From: Oscillospiraceae bacterium
Lineage (GTDB): Bacteria > Bacillota > Clostridia > Oscillospirales > Oscillospiraceae
Direction of reading: 5' to 3'
Assembly: GCA_021205585.1 (NCBI GenBank)
Contig: JAJPXI010000087.1
Span: 1-6,159 of the forward strand
DNA: 6,159 nucleotides
A program made the translations under genes and the position numbers. This document shows positions 1-6,137 of the stretch, piece by piece. The notes under the pieces were generated by a model, which saw nothing but the letters and a program-made list of their open reading frames with translations, did no database searches and was not told the DNA's origin. The stretch's first letter is position 1. Each line of letters begins with the position of its first letter.

Positions 1-19
1 TGCTGGCCGGGTGACGGTT

Positions 20-32
20 GCATACAGTATGC
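20..32. repeat. 13-nt odd palindrome, possible operator
   Basis: GCATAC-A-GTATGC reads as a perfect inverted repeat with 6-bp arms around one central base. Its size and symmetry would suit a dimeric DNA-binding protein, but no promoter is clearly attached to it and the nearest gene starts 220 bp downstream. It may be chance. Confidence 0.2.
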
Positions 33-137
33 CTGCACTTTTTGCGCGGGGCTGTGCCTATCGGCCATCGCCCCCTGCATTTGCGCTAAAGAGGAATTGG
101 CCATTCACACAGCGCTTCAACGCCTTCTTTTGTCACA

Positions 138-228
138 AAATTTCTCGCCATCCGCTCTTGCCGATTTAATCAGTCCTTCCTTAGGCAACGCCGCGCAGAG
201 CGGCAAGAGCGAATTGCGAGTCCAATTT
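138..228. repeat. Large imperfect inverted repeat upstream of the Y-family polymerase
   Basis: The arms 144-163 and 201-220 are reverse complements at 18 of 20 positions. The inner 11 bp (CGCTCTTGCCG / CGGCAAGAGCG) are perfect, and mismatches fall only at 149/215 and 152/212. A further 5-bp outer pairing (138-142 with 224-228) follows a small internal bulge. The 37-nt centre contains one arm of a competing short hairpin (190-194 with 200-204), which cannot form together with the long arm. There is no T-run typical of a terminator on the plus strand. It could be a miniature mobile or dispersed repeat, or a folded 5' leader. The sequence does not settle which. Confidence 0.6.
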
Positions 229-247
229 CCGCAAAAAGGGGGCGGAA
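227..247 (+). promoter_or_regulatory. Hairpin presenting the Shine-Dalgarno in its loop
   Basis: TTCCGC (227-232) pairs perfectly with GCGGAA (242-247), leaving the purine-rich loop AAAAAGGGG (233-241). The G-run is the only plausible ribosome binding site for the ATG at 252, with about nine bases between. The site would therefore be displayed in the loop of a 6-bp stem ending four bases before the start codon. Whether it affects translation is inference. Confidence 0.45.
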
Positions 248-251
248 CGCT

Positions 252-1736
252 ATGGCCCAGCGCGCCTATATCGCCATCGACCTGAAATCTTTTTACGCCT
301 CTGTGGAGTGCCGGGAGCGGGGGCTGGATCCGCTGGACACCCACCTGGTGGTGGCCGACGAGGGCCGCACGGACAAGACCATCTGCCTGGCCGTCACCCC
401 TTCCCTGAAAGCCTATGGCATCCCCGGCCGGGCCAGGCTGTTCGAGGTGCGCCAGCGGGTGGAGGCGGAGAACCGGGCCCGCCGCCGCCGCGCCCCCGGA
501 GGGAAGCTGGAAGGGGCCTCTTACAGCGCCGCCCAGCTGGCCGCCGCGCCGGAAAAGGCCGCGGACTTCCTCATCGCCCCGCCCCGCATGGCCTACTATA
601 TCCAGTACAGCGCCTGGATTTACAGCATCTATACGCGCTATGTGGCCCCGGAGGACATCATCGTCTACTCCATCGACGAGGTGTTCATGGACGTAACCGG
701 CTATCTGGCCCTTCACGGCCTGTCCCCCAGGGAATTGGCCCGGAAAATCCTTCTGGACGTGTTCCAGACCACGGGCATCACGGCCACCGCCGGAATCGGC
801 ACCAACCTCTATCTGTGCAAGGTGGCCATGGACATGGTGGCAAAGCGCATGCCGCCGGACGAGAACGGCGCACGCGTCGCCCAGCTGGACGAGGGGAGCT
901 ACCGTCAGACCCTGTGGGAGCACCGGCCCCTGACCGACTTCTGGCGGGTGGGCCGGGGCATCGCCCGGAAGCTGGAGGAAAACCGGATGTTCACCATGGG
1001 GGATGTGGCCCGCAAGTCTGTGGAAAACGAGGCGCTGCTCTACCGCCTGTTTGGGAAGAACGCGCAGCTGCTCATCGACCACGCCTGGGGCTGGGAGCCG
1101 TGCACCGTGGCCGACGTGAAAGCCTACCGCCCGGCCTCCAACAGCCTCAGCTCCGGCCAGGTGCTCCAGCGCCCCTACACAGCGGAGAAGGCCCGGCTGG
1201 TTTTGCGGGAAATGGCCGATTTGCTGGCCCTGGACCTGGTGGACAGGCGCATGGTCAGCGACCAGCTTGTCCTGACCGTGGGCTACGACGTGGAAAATCT
1301 GGCCGACCCCGCCCGCCGCAGCCAATACCGGGGCCCGGTGGTCAAAGACCGGTATGGCCGCCAGACGCCGAAGCACGCCCACGGCACCGTCAACCTCCCC
1401 CGGCCCGGCGCTTCTTCCAAAGCGTTTATGCAGGCCGCGTCGGAGCTGTTCGACCGGATCGTGGATCCCTCCCTGCTCATCCGCAGGCTGAATATCACCG
1501 CCAACCATGTGACGGAGGAATCCGCCCCGGAGACGCGGGAATTTGAGCAGCTGAACCTGTTTACCGAATACGAGCCGGCCAGGGACAGCGGCCTGGAACG
1601 GGAGCGCAAAATGCAGCGAGCCATGCTGGACATCAAAAAGAAATTCGGGAAAAACGCCATCCTGAAGGGGATGAACCTGGAGCCGGGGGCCACAGCCCAG
1701 ACCCGCAACCGGCAGATTGGGGGGCACCGGGCATGA
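252..1736 (+). CDS. Y-family translesion DNA polymerase (UvrX/YqjW-like)
   Basis: 494 aa. Error-prone DNA polymerase of the DinB/UmuC superfamily, expected to insert nucleotides opposite damaged template bases at stalled forks. The palm starts with D10 in IDLKSFYASVE, where Y15 sits at the steric-gate position that excludes ribonucleotides. The second catalytic motif is SIDE at 140-143 (D142, E143). A fingers region lies around residues 40-110, the thumb helix-hairpin-helix region around 190-250, and the little-finger domain around 260-390. QLNLF (433-437) matches the beta-clamp-binding motif. The C-terminal block with KKKFGKNAILKG is typical of the Firmicutes UvrX/YqjW branch and distinguishes it from plain DinB. 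Start chosen at ATG 252, preceded by AAAAAGGGGG, so the conserved IDLKSFY block falls at residues 9-15. The stop overlaps the next start as ATGA. No LexA-type box (GAAC-N4-GTTC) was seen upstream, so SOS control is not supported by the sequence. Function is confident; the exact subgroup is less so. Confidence 0.93.
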   Translation: MAQRAYIAIDLKSFYASVECRERGLDPLDTHLVVADEGRTDKTICLAVTPSLKAYGIPGRARLFEVRQRVEAENRARRRRAPGGKLEGASYSAAQLAAAPEKAADFLIAPPRMAYYIQYSAWIYSIYTRYVAPEDIIVYSIDEVFMDVTGYLALHGLSPRELARKILLDVFQTTGITATAGIGTNLYLCKVAMDMVAKRMPPDENGARVAQLDEGSYRQTLWEHRPLTDFWRVGRGIARKLEENRMFTMGDVARKSVENEALLYRLFGKNAQLLIDHAWGWEPCTVADVKAYRPASNSLSSGQVLQRPYTAEKARLVLREMADLLALDLVDRRMVSDQLVLTVGYDVENLADPARRSQYRGPVVKDRYGRQTPKHAHGTVNLPRPGASSKAFMQAASELFDRIVDPSLLIRRLNITANHVTEESAPETREFEQLNLFTEYEPARDSGLERERKMQRAMLDIKKKFGKNAILKGMNLEPGATAQTRNRQIGGHRA

Positions 1737-2158
1737 AAGGGCCGTATGACGACATCATCCATCTGCCCCATCACGTCTCCCCCACCCGGCCGCCCATGCC
1801 CATGTCCGACCGGGCGGCCCAGTTTTCCCCCTTCGCCGCCCTGACCGGCTACCACGGGGTCATCGTGGAGACCGGGCGGCTGACCGAGCAGAAACGGGAG
1901 CTGGAGGCGGACGAGCGGGCGGAGCTGGACCGCAAACAACAGTACCTGGCCAGCCGCCGCGCCGAGCATCCGCCTCTGCTTGTCACCTATTTCGTCCCCG
2001 ACGGGCGCAAGGCCGGGGGCGCTTACGTCACCGTCACCGGCCGGCTGAAAGGGCTGGATGAGGCCCGGCGGCTCCTGCTGCTGGAAGGCGGCGCGGAGAT
2101 TCCCATGGAGGATATTTCGGCGCTGGACAGCCCGATATTCCAGGATATAGAAAATTAA
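1733..2158 (+). CDS. YolD-like family protein
   Basis: 141 aa. YolD-like proteins are small partners encoded directly after Firmicutes Y-family polymerases (as in the uvrX-yolD and yqjW-yqjX pairs of Bacillus subtilis) and have been proposed to play a UmuD-like accessory role. Their biochemistry is poorly established. The diagnostic block is MSDRAAQFSPFAALTGY at residues 24-40. It is followed by a charged helix, possibly coiled coil, at about 46-76, and a beta-rich C-terminal part (about 81-127) containing VTYFVPDG. The ATG at 1733 overlaps the polymerase stop by four bases, which implies translational coupling and a one-to-one partner role. A G-rich stretch just upstream (GGGGGGCACCGGGC) can serve as ribosome binding site. 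The gene ends 12 bp from the convergent CCA-family gene, with no terminator between. Confidence 0.88.
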   Translation: MKGPYDDIIHLPHHVSPTRPPMPMSDRAAQFSPFAALTGYHGVIVETGRLTEQKRELEADERAELDRKQQYLASRRAEHPPLLVTYFVPDGRKAGGAYVTVTGRLKGLDEARRLLLLEGGAEIPMEDISALDSPIFQDIEN

Positions 2159-2170
2159 GGTGGAATTCCG

Positions 2171-3163
2171 TCAAAGAAACGGGGCCAGCGCCCGCAGCAG
2201 GGCCGCCGGGGTGTTGTCCTCAGGGCGCCGCTGGACGTGCCGGGCCAGGTAACGCTGGGCCCGGCCAATTTCCGGCCCCTCCAGGCCAAACTCCCGCAAC
2301 TGGCCTCCGGACAGGGCCAAGCCGGAAATTTGCGCCCGCAGGGGCTGTTCCACCGCCAGGCGCACCCGGCGGGTGACAGGCAGGGCGGAGATGGGGCAGC
2401 CGGTCAGGGCGCAGAAAGCCCCCCAGCGGGCGGCCTCCTCCGGGGGCGTCTGGGCCAGTGTCTCCCACTGGCAGGGCCGCCAGCCGTCCCAAAACCGGTT
2501 CAGCGCCTCCAGCGCCACCAGCTCCCCCGCCGCCTGGGGCCGGGGGGAGAGCAGAACCGCCTCCATCTCCCGCCCCACCCGCTGGGGGGACAGCCGCGCC
2601 AGCCCTCCTGCGCAGGCGGCCATGGCCGCGCGGGCCGGGCCGTCCAGGGAAAAGCCCAGCTGGGCGGCCAGGCGCACCCCCCGCAGAATGCGCAGAGCGT
2701 CCTGGGAGAATCGCTCCATCGGATCCCCCACCGTGCGCAGCAGCCGCCGGGCCAAATCCTCCTGGCCGCCGAAGGGGTCGATAACCTCCCCTCTCTCCCC
2801 CAGGGCCATGGCGTTGACGGTGAAATCCCGCCGGGCCAGGTCTGAGGTCAAATCCGTGTGAAACTCCACCCAGTCCGGGCGGCGGCCGTCGCTGTAAGGC
2901 CCCTCCCGGCGGAAGGTGGTCAGCTGGACGGGTATCCCCTCCCGCTCCACCGTCACCGTACCATAGGCCCGCCCGGTGGGGGCGGCGGCGGGGAAAATTT
3001 CCTCTATTTGCTCCGGCCGGGCGGAGGTGGCGGCACCCCAGTCCCGGACAGGTCGGCCCAGCAGCAAATCCCGGACGCAGCCCCCCACGGGACAGGCCTC
3101 AAACCCCGCCCCCCGCAGGGCGGCGCAGCAGTCCCGGACGGCCTTTGGCAGCGACCCGCGCAT
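2171..3163 (-). CDS. cca: CCA tRNA nucleotidyltransferase family protein with altered catalytic motifs
   Basis: 330 aa. Class II CCA-adding/poly(A) polymerase head-domain family, whose members add CCA to tRNA 3' ends using CTP and ATP. Seen: VGGCVRDLLLGR (26-37), YGTVTV (67-72), LTTFRREGPYSDGRRPD (81-97), RRDFTVNAMA (111-120), IDPFGGQEDL (128-137) and DALRILRGVRLAAQLGF (155-171). Start chosen at the ATG ending at 3163 because AAGGGGGGGG lies seven bases upstream; an in-frame ATG at 3235 would read through the promoter region. Oddities: the metal-binding DxD motif reads D41-W42-G43, the Glu usual in EVTTFR is Q80, and the usual ED-x-x-R motif reads QDALR (154-158). At 330 residues it is shorter than the roughly 400 or more usual, with the body between the head and the terminal LSGGQLREFGLEGPEIG block compressed. 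The family is clear. Whether it still adds CCA is doubtful; it could be a diverged paralogue, a repurposed RNA-binding protein, or an early decaying gene with an intact frame. Confidence 0.85.
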   Translation of the reverse strand: MRGSLPKAVRDCCAALRGAGFEACPVGGCVRDLLLGRPVRDWGAATSARPEQIEEIFPAAAPTGRAYGTVTVEREGIPVQLTTFRREGPYSDGRRPDWVEFHTDLTSDLARRDFTVNAMALGERGEVIDPFGGQEDLARRLLRTVGDPMERFSQDALRILRGVRLAAQLGFSLDGPARAAMAACAGGLARLSPQRVGREMEAVLLSPRPQAAGELVALEALNRFWDGWRPCQWETLAQTPPEEAARWGAFCALTGCPISALPVTRRVRLAVEQPLRAQISGLALSGGQLREFGLEGPEIGRAQRYLARHVQRRPEDNTPAALLRALAPFL

Positions 3164-3179
3164 TTTTTTGCCCCCCCCT

Positions 3180-3221
3180 TTGACAGCTTTTACTTGCAGA
3201 GTGTAAAAAATGCGGTATAAT
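3180..3221 (+). promoter_or_regulatory. Overlapping sigma-A-type promoters for murC
   Basis: Two -35/-10 pairs are interleaved. The first has a consensus -35 TTGACA (3180-3185), 16 bases, then TGTAAA (3202-3207). The second has a weak -35 TTGCAG (3194-3199), 16 bases, then a consensus -10 TATAAT (3216-3221). Initiation from the second would fall near 3228, giving an untranslated leader of about 50 nt before murC. This short AT-rich tract contrasts sharply with the flanking GC-rich genes. Confidence 0.65.
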
Positions 3222-3243
3222 ATATATGAAAACAATCGAACAG
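3217..3243 (-). promoter_or_regulatory. Possible divergent promoter for the CCA-family gene
   Basis: On the minus strand the near-palindromic AT tract provides a -10-like TATTAT (plus-strand 3217-3222), overlapping the murC -10, about 55 bases before the CCA-family start codon. No good -35 is visible. Overlapping -10 elements would make the two directions compete for polymerase. Weak evidence. Confidence 0.3.
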
Positions 3244-3256
3244 GGGCCCGCGCCCC
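3243..3256 (+). other. Small GC hairpin in the murC leader
   Basis: GGGGC (3243-3247) pairs with GCCCC (3252-3256) around a CCGC loop, within the predicted 5' leader and ten bases before the murC ribosome binding site. It is too short and lacks a T-run to act as a terminator. It may be no more than a by-product of high GC. Confidence 0.3.
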
Positions 3257-3265
3257 CGCGTTGAT

Positions 3266-3271
3266 AAGGTG
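3266..3271 (+). promoter_or_regulatory. murC ribosome binding site
   Basis: AAGGTG sits eight bases before the ATG at 3280 and decides that start over the in-frame ATG at 3295 (residue 6). Confidence 0.6.
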
Positions 3272-3279
3272 TGTGAAAA

Positions 3280-4656
3280 ATGCCAGTTCAGGATATGCAA
3301 TCGTACCTCTCGCCGGGCCGCCGGGCCCATCTGGTGGGCATCGGCGGGGTGTCCATGCTCTCTCTTGCCCAAGTGCTCGCCGGCATGGGCCTGGCCGTCA
3401 CCGGCTCGGATATGCAGGACAGCCCCTCGGTGGCCCGCCTGCGCCGCCAGGGCATCCAGGTGGCCGTGGGCCATCGGGCGGAACAGGCGGAACAGGCGGA
3501 GCTTGTCATCCGCTCCGCCGCCATTCATGACGACAACCCGGAAATCGCTTTTGCCCGCGCCCATAACATCCCCGTGTTTGAGCGGGCCCAGGCCTGGGGG
3601 GCCATCATGCGGGGGTACGGCAATGCCCTGTGCGTGGCCGGCACCCATGGGAAGACCACCACCACCGGGATGTGTACTCACATCCTCCTGGCTGCCCAGC
3701 AGGATCCCACGGTGATGATTGGCGGCACCCTGCCCCTGCTGGGCGCCGCCTATCGGGTGGGCGGAAGGGACACCATTTTACTGGAGAGCTGCGAATACTG
3801 CAACTCCTTTTTATCCTTCTTCCCCACCCTGGCGATTATTTTGAACATCGACGCCGACCACTTGGATTTTTTCAAAGATTTGCCCGACATCCAGCGCTCC
3901 TTCCGCCACTTCGCCCGGCTGGTGCCCCGGGAGGGCGGGCTGGTGGTGGCCAGCGCCGAGGACGAGAACACGGTGGAGGCCCTGAAGGATTTAGACCGCT
4001 CCATGCTGACCTTCGGGCTGGACAGTGGGGACATCCGGGCCGGGGCGACGGCCTGGAACCATGGCCGGGCCGAATTTGACATTCTGGTTCGGGGGGAGCG
4101 GTATGCCCGCGTCTCCTTGGGGGTACCCGGCCTGCACAATGTAAAAAACGCCCTGGCCGCCGCCGCCGCGTCCTGGGCTCTGGGGATCCCCGCCGCCGCC
4201 GTGGAGCAGGGGCTGGCTGAATTTACCGGCGTATGCCGGCGCTTCGAGCGCAAGGGAACCTGCAACGGGGCGGACGTCTACGACGACTACGCCCACCACC
4301 CCAGCGAGCTGAAGGCCCTGCTGGACACGGCGGCCACCCTGGGCTACCGCCGCGTTCTCTGCGCCTTCCAGCCCCACACCTACAGCCGCACCGAGGCCCT
4401 GTTCGACCAGTTCGCCGCCGTCCTGCGGCAGCCCGACGTCGTTCTTCTGGCCGAAATTTATGCGGCCCGGGAGCAGAATGTCTCCGGCATCTCCTCCGCC
4501 GACCTGGCCCGGGAGATTCCCGGCAGCCAATATTATGCCACCCTTACGGAGCTGGAGCAGGCCCTGCGCCGGATGGCCCGGCCGGGCGACTTGATTTTGA
4601 CCGTGGGCGCGGGGAATATCTACACCGTGGGCGAGGCCCTGACCCAAACCCCGTAA
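3280..4656 (+). CDS. murC: UDP-N-acetylmuramate-L-alanine ligase
   Basis: 458 aa, the usual MurC length. Cytoplasmic ATP-dependent ligase that adds L-alanine to UDP-MurNAc, the first amino acid of the peptidoglycan stem peptide. The N-terminal UDP-binding domain opens with HLVGIGGVSM (about 17-26). The central Mur ligase domain has the P-loop GTHGKTTTTGM (121-131, K125), ESCEYCNSF (169-177) and NIDADHLD (189-196), which carries the metal-binding His. HNVKNALAAAA lies near residue 286. The C-terminal domain has DDYAHHPSE (335-343), FQPHTYSRT, LAEIYAAREQ and the terminal GAGNIYTVGEAL. Every expected motif is present, so it should be active and is probably essential. It has its own promoter region, divergent from the CCA-family gene. 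No other cell-wall genes lie in the window, so it is not embedded in a dcw cluster here. Confidence 0.96.
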   Translation: MPVQDMQSYLSPGRRAHLVGIGGVSMLSLAQVLAGMGLAVTGSDMQDSPSVARLRRQGIQVAVGHRAEQAEQAELVIRSAAIHDDNPEIAFARAHNIPVFERAQAWGAIMRGYGNALCVAGTHGKTTTTGMCTHILLAAQQDPTVMIGGTLPLLGAAYRVGGRDTILLESCEYCNSFLSFFPTLAIILNIDADHLDFFKDLPDIQRSFRHFARLVPREGGLVVASAEDENTVEALKDLDRSMLTFGLDSGDIRAGATAWNHGRAEFDILVRGERYARVSLGVPGLHNVKNALAAAAASWALGIPAAAVEQGLAEFTGVCRRFERKGTCNGADVYDDYAHHPSELKALLDTAATLGYRRVLCAFQPHTYSRTEALFDQFAAVLRQPDVVLLAEIYAAREQNVSGISSADLAREIPGSQYYATLTELEQALRRMARPGDLILTVGAGNIYTVGEALTQTP

Positions 4657-4697
4657 AAGGCGCGCGTTTACCCGCTGATTATACCATTGGCTGGGGA

Positions 4698-4733
4698 AAA
4701 ACGCAATGCGCTTTTGATAGCGTGAAGTGCGTT
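4698..4733 (+). terminator. Possible weak murC terminator / structured intergenic element
   Basis: Two alternative folds can be drawn. AAAACGC (4698-4704) pairs with GCG-c-TTTT (4708-4715) through one bulged C, ending in four Ts like a feeble intrinsic terminator. Alternatively AACGCA (4700-4705) pairs with TGCGTT (4728-4733), enclosing CGCT-TTTGAT-AGCG (4709-4722). The two share bases and cannot coexist. I see no known riboswitch and no convincing promoter for the downstream permease in this gap. Confidence 0.3.
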
Positions 4734-4771
4734 GAGAATCAGTATGTAAAGAAGAAAGAGAGAACGCCGCC

Positions 4772-5896
4772 ATGAAAAAAATCGCCCTGGGTTTTGTCCG
4801 CCTGCTGAAAGAGAATGTGGTCATGTCCGTCGCCCTGGCCGCCGCCGTCGTCACCTCCTTCCTGGTGCCGCCGGATCGGGCGTGGCTGGACTATTTCGAC
4901 TACAAGACCCTGACCTGCCTGTTCTGCGTGCTGGCGGTGGTGTGCGCCCTGAAAAACATCCGATTTTTCTATCTGCTGGCCCGGAAGGTGGTTCACTGGT
5001 TCAAAAACGCCCGCATGAGCGTGCTGGCCCTGGTGTACATCACTTTCCTTGGCTCCATGCTCATCGCCAATGACATGGCCCTGCTGACCTTCCTGCCCCT
5101 GGGCTATCTGGTTCTGTCCTCCACCCGCCAGGAGCGATATATGGCCTTCACCTTCGTCATGCAGAACATCGCCGCCAACCTGGGGGGCATGATTACCCCC
5201 TTCGGCAACCCCCAGAACCTGTACTTATACACCCGGTTTCAAATTCCCACCCTGGAGTTTATGGGAATTATGGCGATTCCTTTCCTCGTCTCGGTGGGGC
5301 TGATTACCCTGTGCTGTATCCTCTTTGTCAGGCCGGTTCCCCTGGAACTGGAGGACGAGCCTCTGGCCCTGAACCCCGGCCGCACCGGGCTTTACCTGGC
5401 CCTGTTCGCCCTGTCCATCGTCATCGTGTTCCGGGTCATCCCCTTTTGGATCGGGTTAATCGTCATCCCCGCTGTGCTGCTGTTCGCCGACCGAAAGGCG
5501 CTGAAGATGGTGGACTACCCCCTGCTGCTGACCTTTGTATTTTTCTTCATTTTCTCCGGCAATCTGTCCCGGCTGGAGGGGGTGAGCGCCCTCTTATCCG
5601 CCCTGCTGGATAAGAACACTCTGCTGGTCAGCGTCCTGTCCTGCCAGGTGATCAGCAACGTCCCCTCTGCCATCCTGCTCAGCCGGTTTACCGGCGATTA
5701 CGCCGCCCTGCTGGTGGGCGTGAACATCGGCGGCGTGGGCACCCCCATCGCCTCCCTGGCCAGCCTGATCACTTTCCGGGAGTACACCCGGCACTACCCC
5801 GGCCAGGGGAAGCGCTACCTGGCCGTTTTTTCCGCGTTCAACTTCTCCTTCCTCATTCTGCTGACCGTTTTGATGCTGCTGATTCAGGGCGGGTAG
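4772..5896 (+). CDS. ArsB/SLC13-like permease (ion transporter superfamily)
   Basis: 374 aa integral membrane protein, probably moving an anion or exchanging ions across the cytoplasmic membrane. Hydrophobic segments fall at about 14-34, 45-63, 82-112, 123-142, 160-186, 205-240, 248-264, 282-303, 311-336 and 348-371. It has the two-fold pseudo-symmetric layout of this superfamily. Half one carries AND-MALLTFLPL (99-110) and QNIAANLGGMITPFGNPQN (131-149). Half two carries VISNVPSAILL (293-303) and NIGGVGTPIASLASL (318-332). The last motif resembles the ArsB/NhaD-type GGNLTPIGSLA rather than the SNT motif of dicarboxylate carriers. It is shorter than ArsB (roughly 430 aa), mainly in the hydrophilic mid-loop (about 188-205). 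The start follows the purine-rich AAAGAAGAAAGAGAGA. Nothing nearby indicates arsenic, citrate or sodium as substrate, so I assign none. It sits 115 bp after murC and may or may not be co-transcribed with it. Confidence 0.82.
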   Translation: MKKIALGFVRLLKENVVMSVALAAAVVTSFLVPPDRAWLDYFDYKTLTCLFCVLAVVCALKNIRFFYLLARKVVHWFKNARMSVLALVYITFLGSMLIANDMALLTFLPLGYLVLSSTRQERYMAFTFVMQNIAANLGGMITPFGNPQNLYLYTRFQIPTLEFMGIMAIPFLVSVGLITLCCILFVRPVPLELEDEPLALNPGRTGLYLALFALSIVIVFRVIPFWIGLIVIPAVLLFADRKALKMVDYPLLLTFVFFFIFSGNLSRLEGVSALLSALLDKNTLLVSVLSCQVISNVPSAILLSRFTGDYAALLVGVNIGGVGTPIASLASLITFREYTRHYPGQGKRYLAVFSAFNFSFLILLTVLMLLIQGG

Positions 5897-5910
5897 CCCT
5901 TCCGGGCGCA

Positions 5911-5960
5911 AAAAGCGCCGGGGCCTGCGGGAATCTGCTCCCGCCGCCTCCGGCGCTTTT
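5911..5960 (+). terminator. Strong intrinsic terminator after the permease
   Basis: AAAAGCGCCGG (5911-5921) pairs perfectly with CCGGCGCTTTT (5950-5960). Inside it a second stem, GCGGG (5927-5931) with CCCGC (5940-5944), closes an 8-nt loop. A-run before and T-run after make it potentially bidirectional. It begins 14 bases after the stop codon. Confidence 0.85.
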
Positions 5961-5970
5961 CATACTCCTC

Positions 5971-5999
5971 TCAGATTAAAATGGGACATTTTAATCTGA
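5971..5999. repeat. Perfect 13-bp hairpin with GGA loop (array unit 1)
   Basis: TCAGATTAAAATG (5971-5983) and CATTTTAATCTGA (5987-5999) are exact reverse complements separated by three bases. It lies directly after the terminator and has no T-run of its own. Confidence 0.85.
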
Positions 6000-6021
6000 A
6001 CTTTTGAAGGGTCTAATACTG

Positions 6022-6058
6022 ATTCTTCATAAAAAGATTTCATCTTTTTATGAAGAAT
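6022..6058. repeat. Perfect 17-bp hairpin with TTC loop (array unit 2)
   Basis: ATTCTTCATAAAAAGAT (6022-6038) and its exact reverse complement at 6042-6058 flank a 3-nt loop. It is the longest perfect palindrome in the window and very AT-rich. Confidence 0.88.
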
Positions 6059-6060
6059 AT

Positions 6061-6075
6061 GGCTGGTTCCCAGCC
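6061..6075. repeat. Perfect 6-bp GC hairpin with TTC loop (array unit 3)
   Basis: GGCTGG (6061-6066) pairs with CCAGCC (6070-6075) around TTC. Two bases separate it from unit 2 and one base from unit 4, so the helices could stack. Confidence 0.7.
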
Positions 6076-6076
6076 T

Positions 6077-6103
6077 GATTTTGAAAGCTGTGCTTTCAAA
6101 ATC
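6077..6103. repeat. Perfect 12-bp hairpin with TGT loop (array unit 4)
   Basis: GATTTTGAAAGC (6077-6088) pairs exactly with GCTTTCAAAATC (6092-6103), with a 3-nt loop. Confidence 0.85.
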
Positions 6104-6123
6104 CCGTCTCATACGAAATCTAC

Positions 6124-6137
6124 GCCGTTGCGACGGC
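6124..6137. repeat. 5-bp hairpin with TGCG tetraloop (array unit 5)
   Basis: GCCGT (6124-6128) pairs with ACGGC (6133-6137) around TGCG, which on the plus strand is a UNCG-type tetraloop, although the closing pair is U-A rather than the favoured C-G. An alternative pairing of GGCT (6135-6138) with AGCC (6148-6151) overlaps it. Confidence 0.5.

Noticed and set aside
100..251. LexA/SOS box for the translesion operon
   Set aside because: No GAAC-N4-GTTC-like site is present upstream of the polymerase start.
1..285. Plus-strand frame open from the window edge to a stop at 283-285
   Set aside because: The translation is Cys-rich at the start, matches no family I recognise, runs through the inverted repeat and ribosome binding site and overlaps the polymerase start out of frame. 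It is most likely chance, although the tail of an upstream gene cannot be fully excluded.
117..1727. Long minus-strand open frame (536 codons) opposite the polymerase
   Set aside because: It is an antisense shadow of a high-GC gene: the composition is His/Gly/Pro/Val-rich with no domain, while the plus strand encodes a clear Y-family polymerase.
3164..3235. In-frame extension of the CCA-family protein to an ATG at 3235
   Set aside because: The extra 24 residues come from the AT-rich promoter tract and precede the strong ribosome binding site AAGGGGGGGG. The family N-terminus begins at the ATG ending at 3163.
3477..3500. 9-bp tandem repeat GGCGGAACA inside murC (2.7 copies)
   Set aside because: It encodes AEQAEQAE in a surface-type stretch and does not lengthen the protein compared with ordinary MurC, so it is a local composition effect.
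3991..4854. Minus-strand open frame (287 codons) opposite murC
   Set aside because: It is opposite murC, low in sequence complexity and without recognisable motifs, so it is treated as a shadow.
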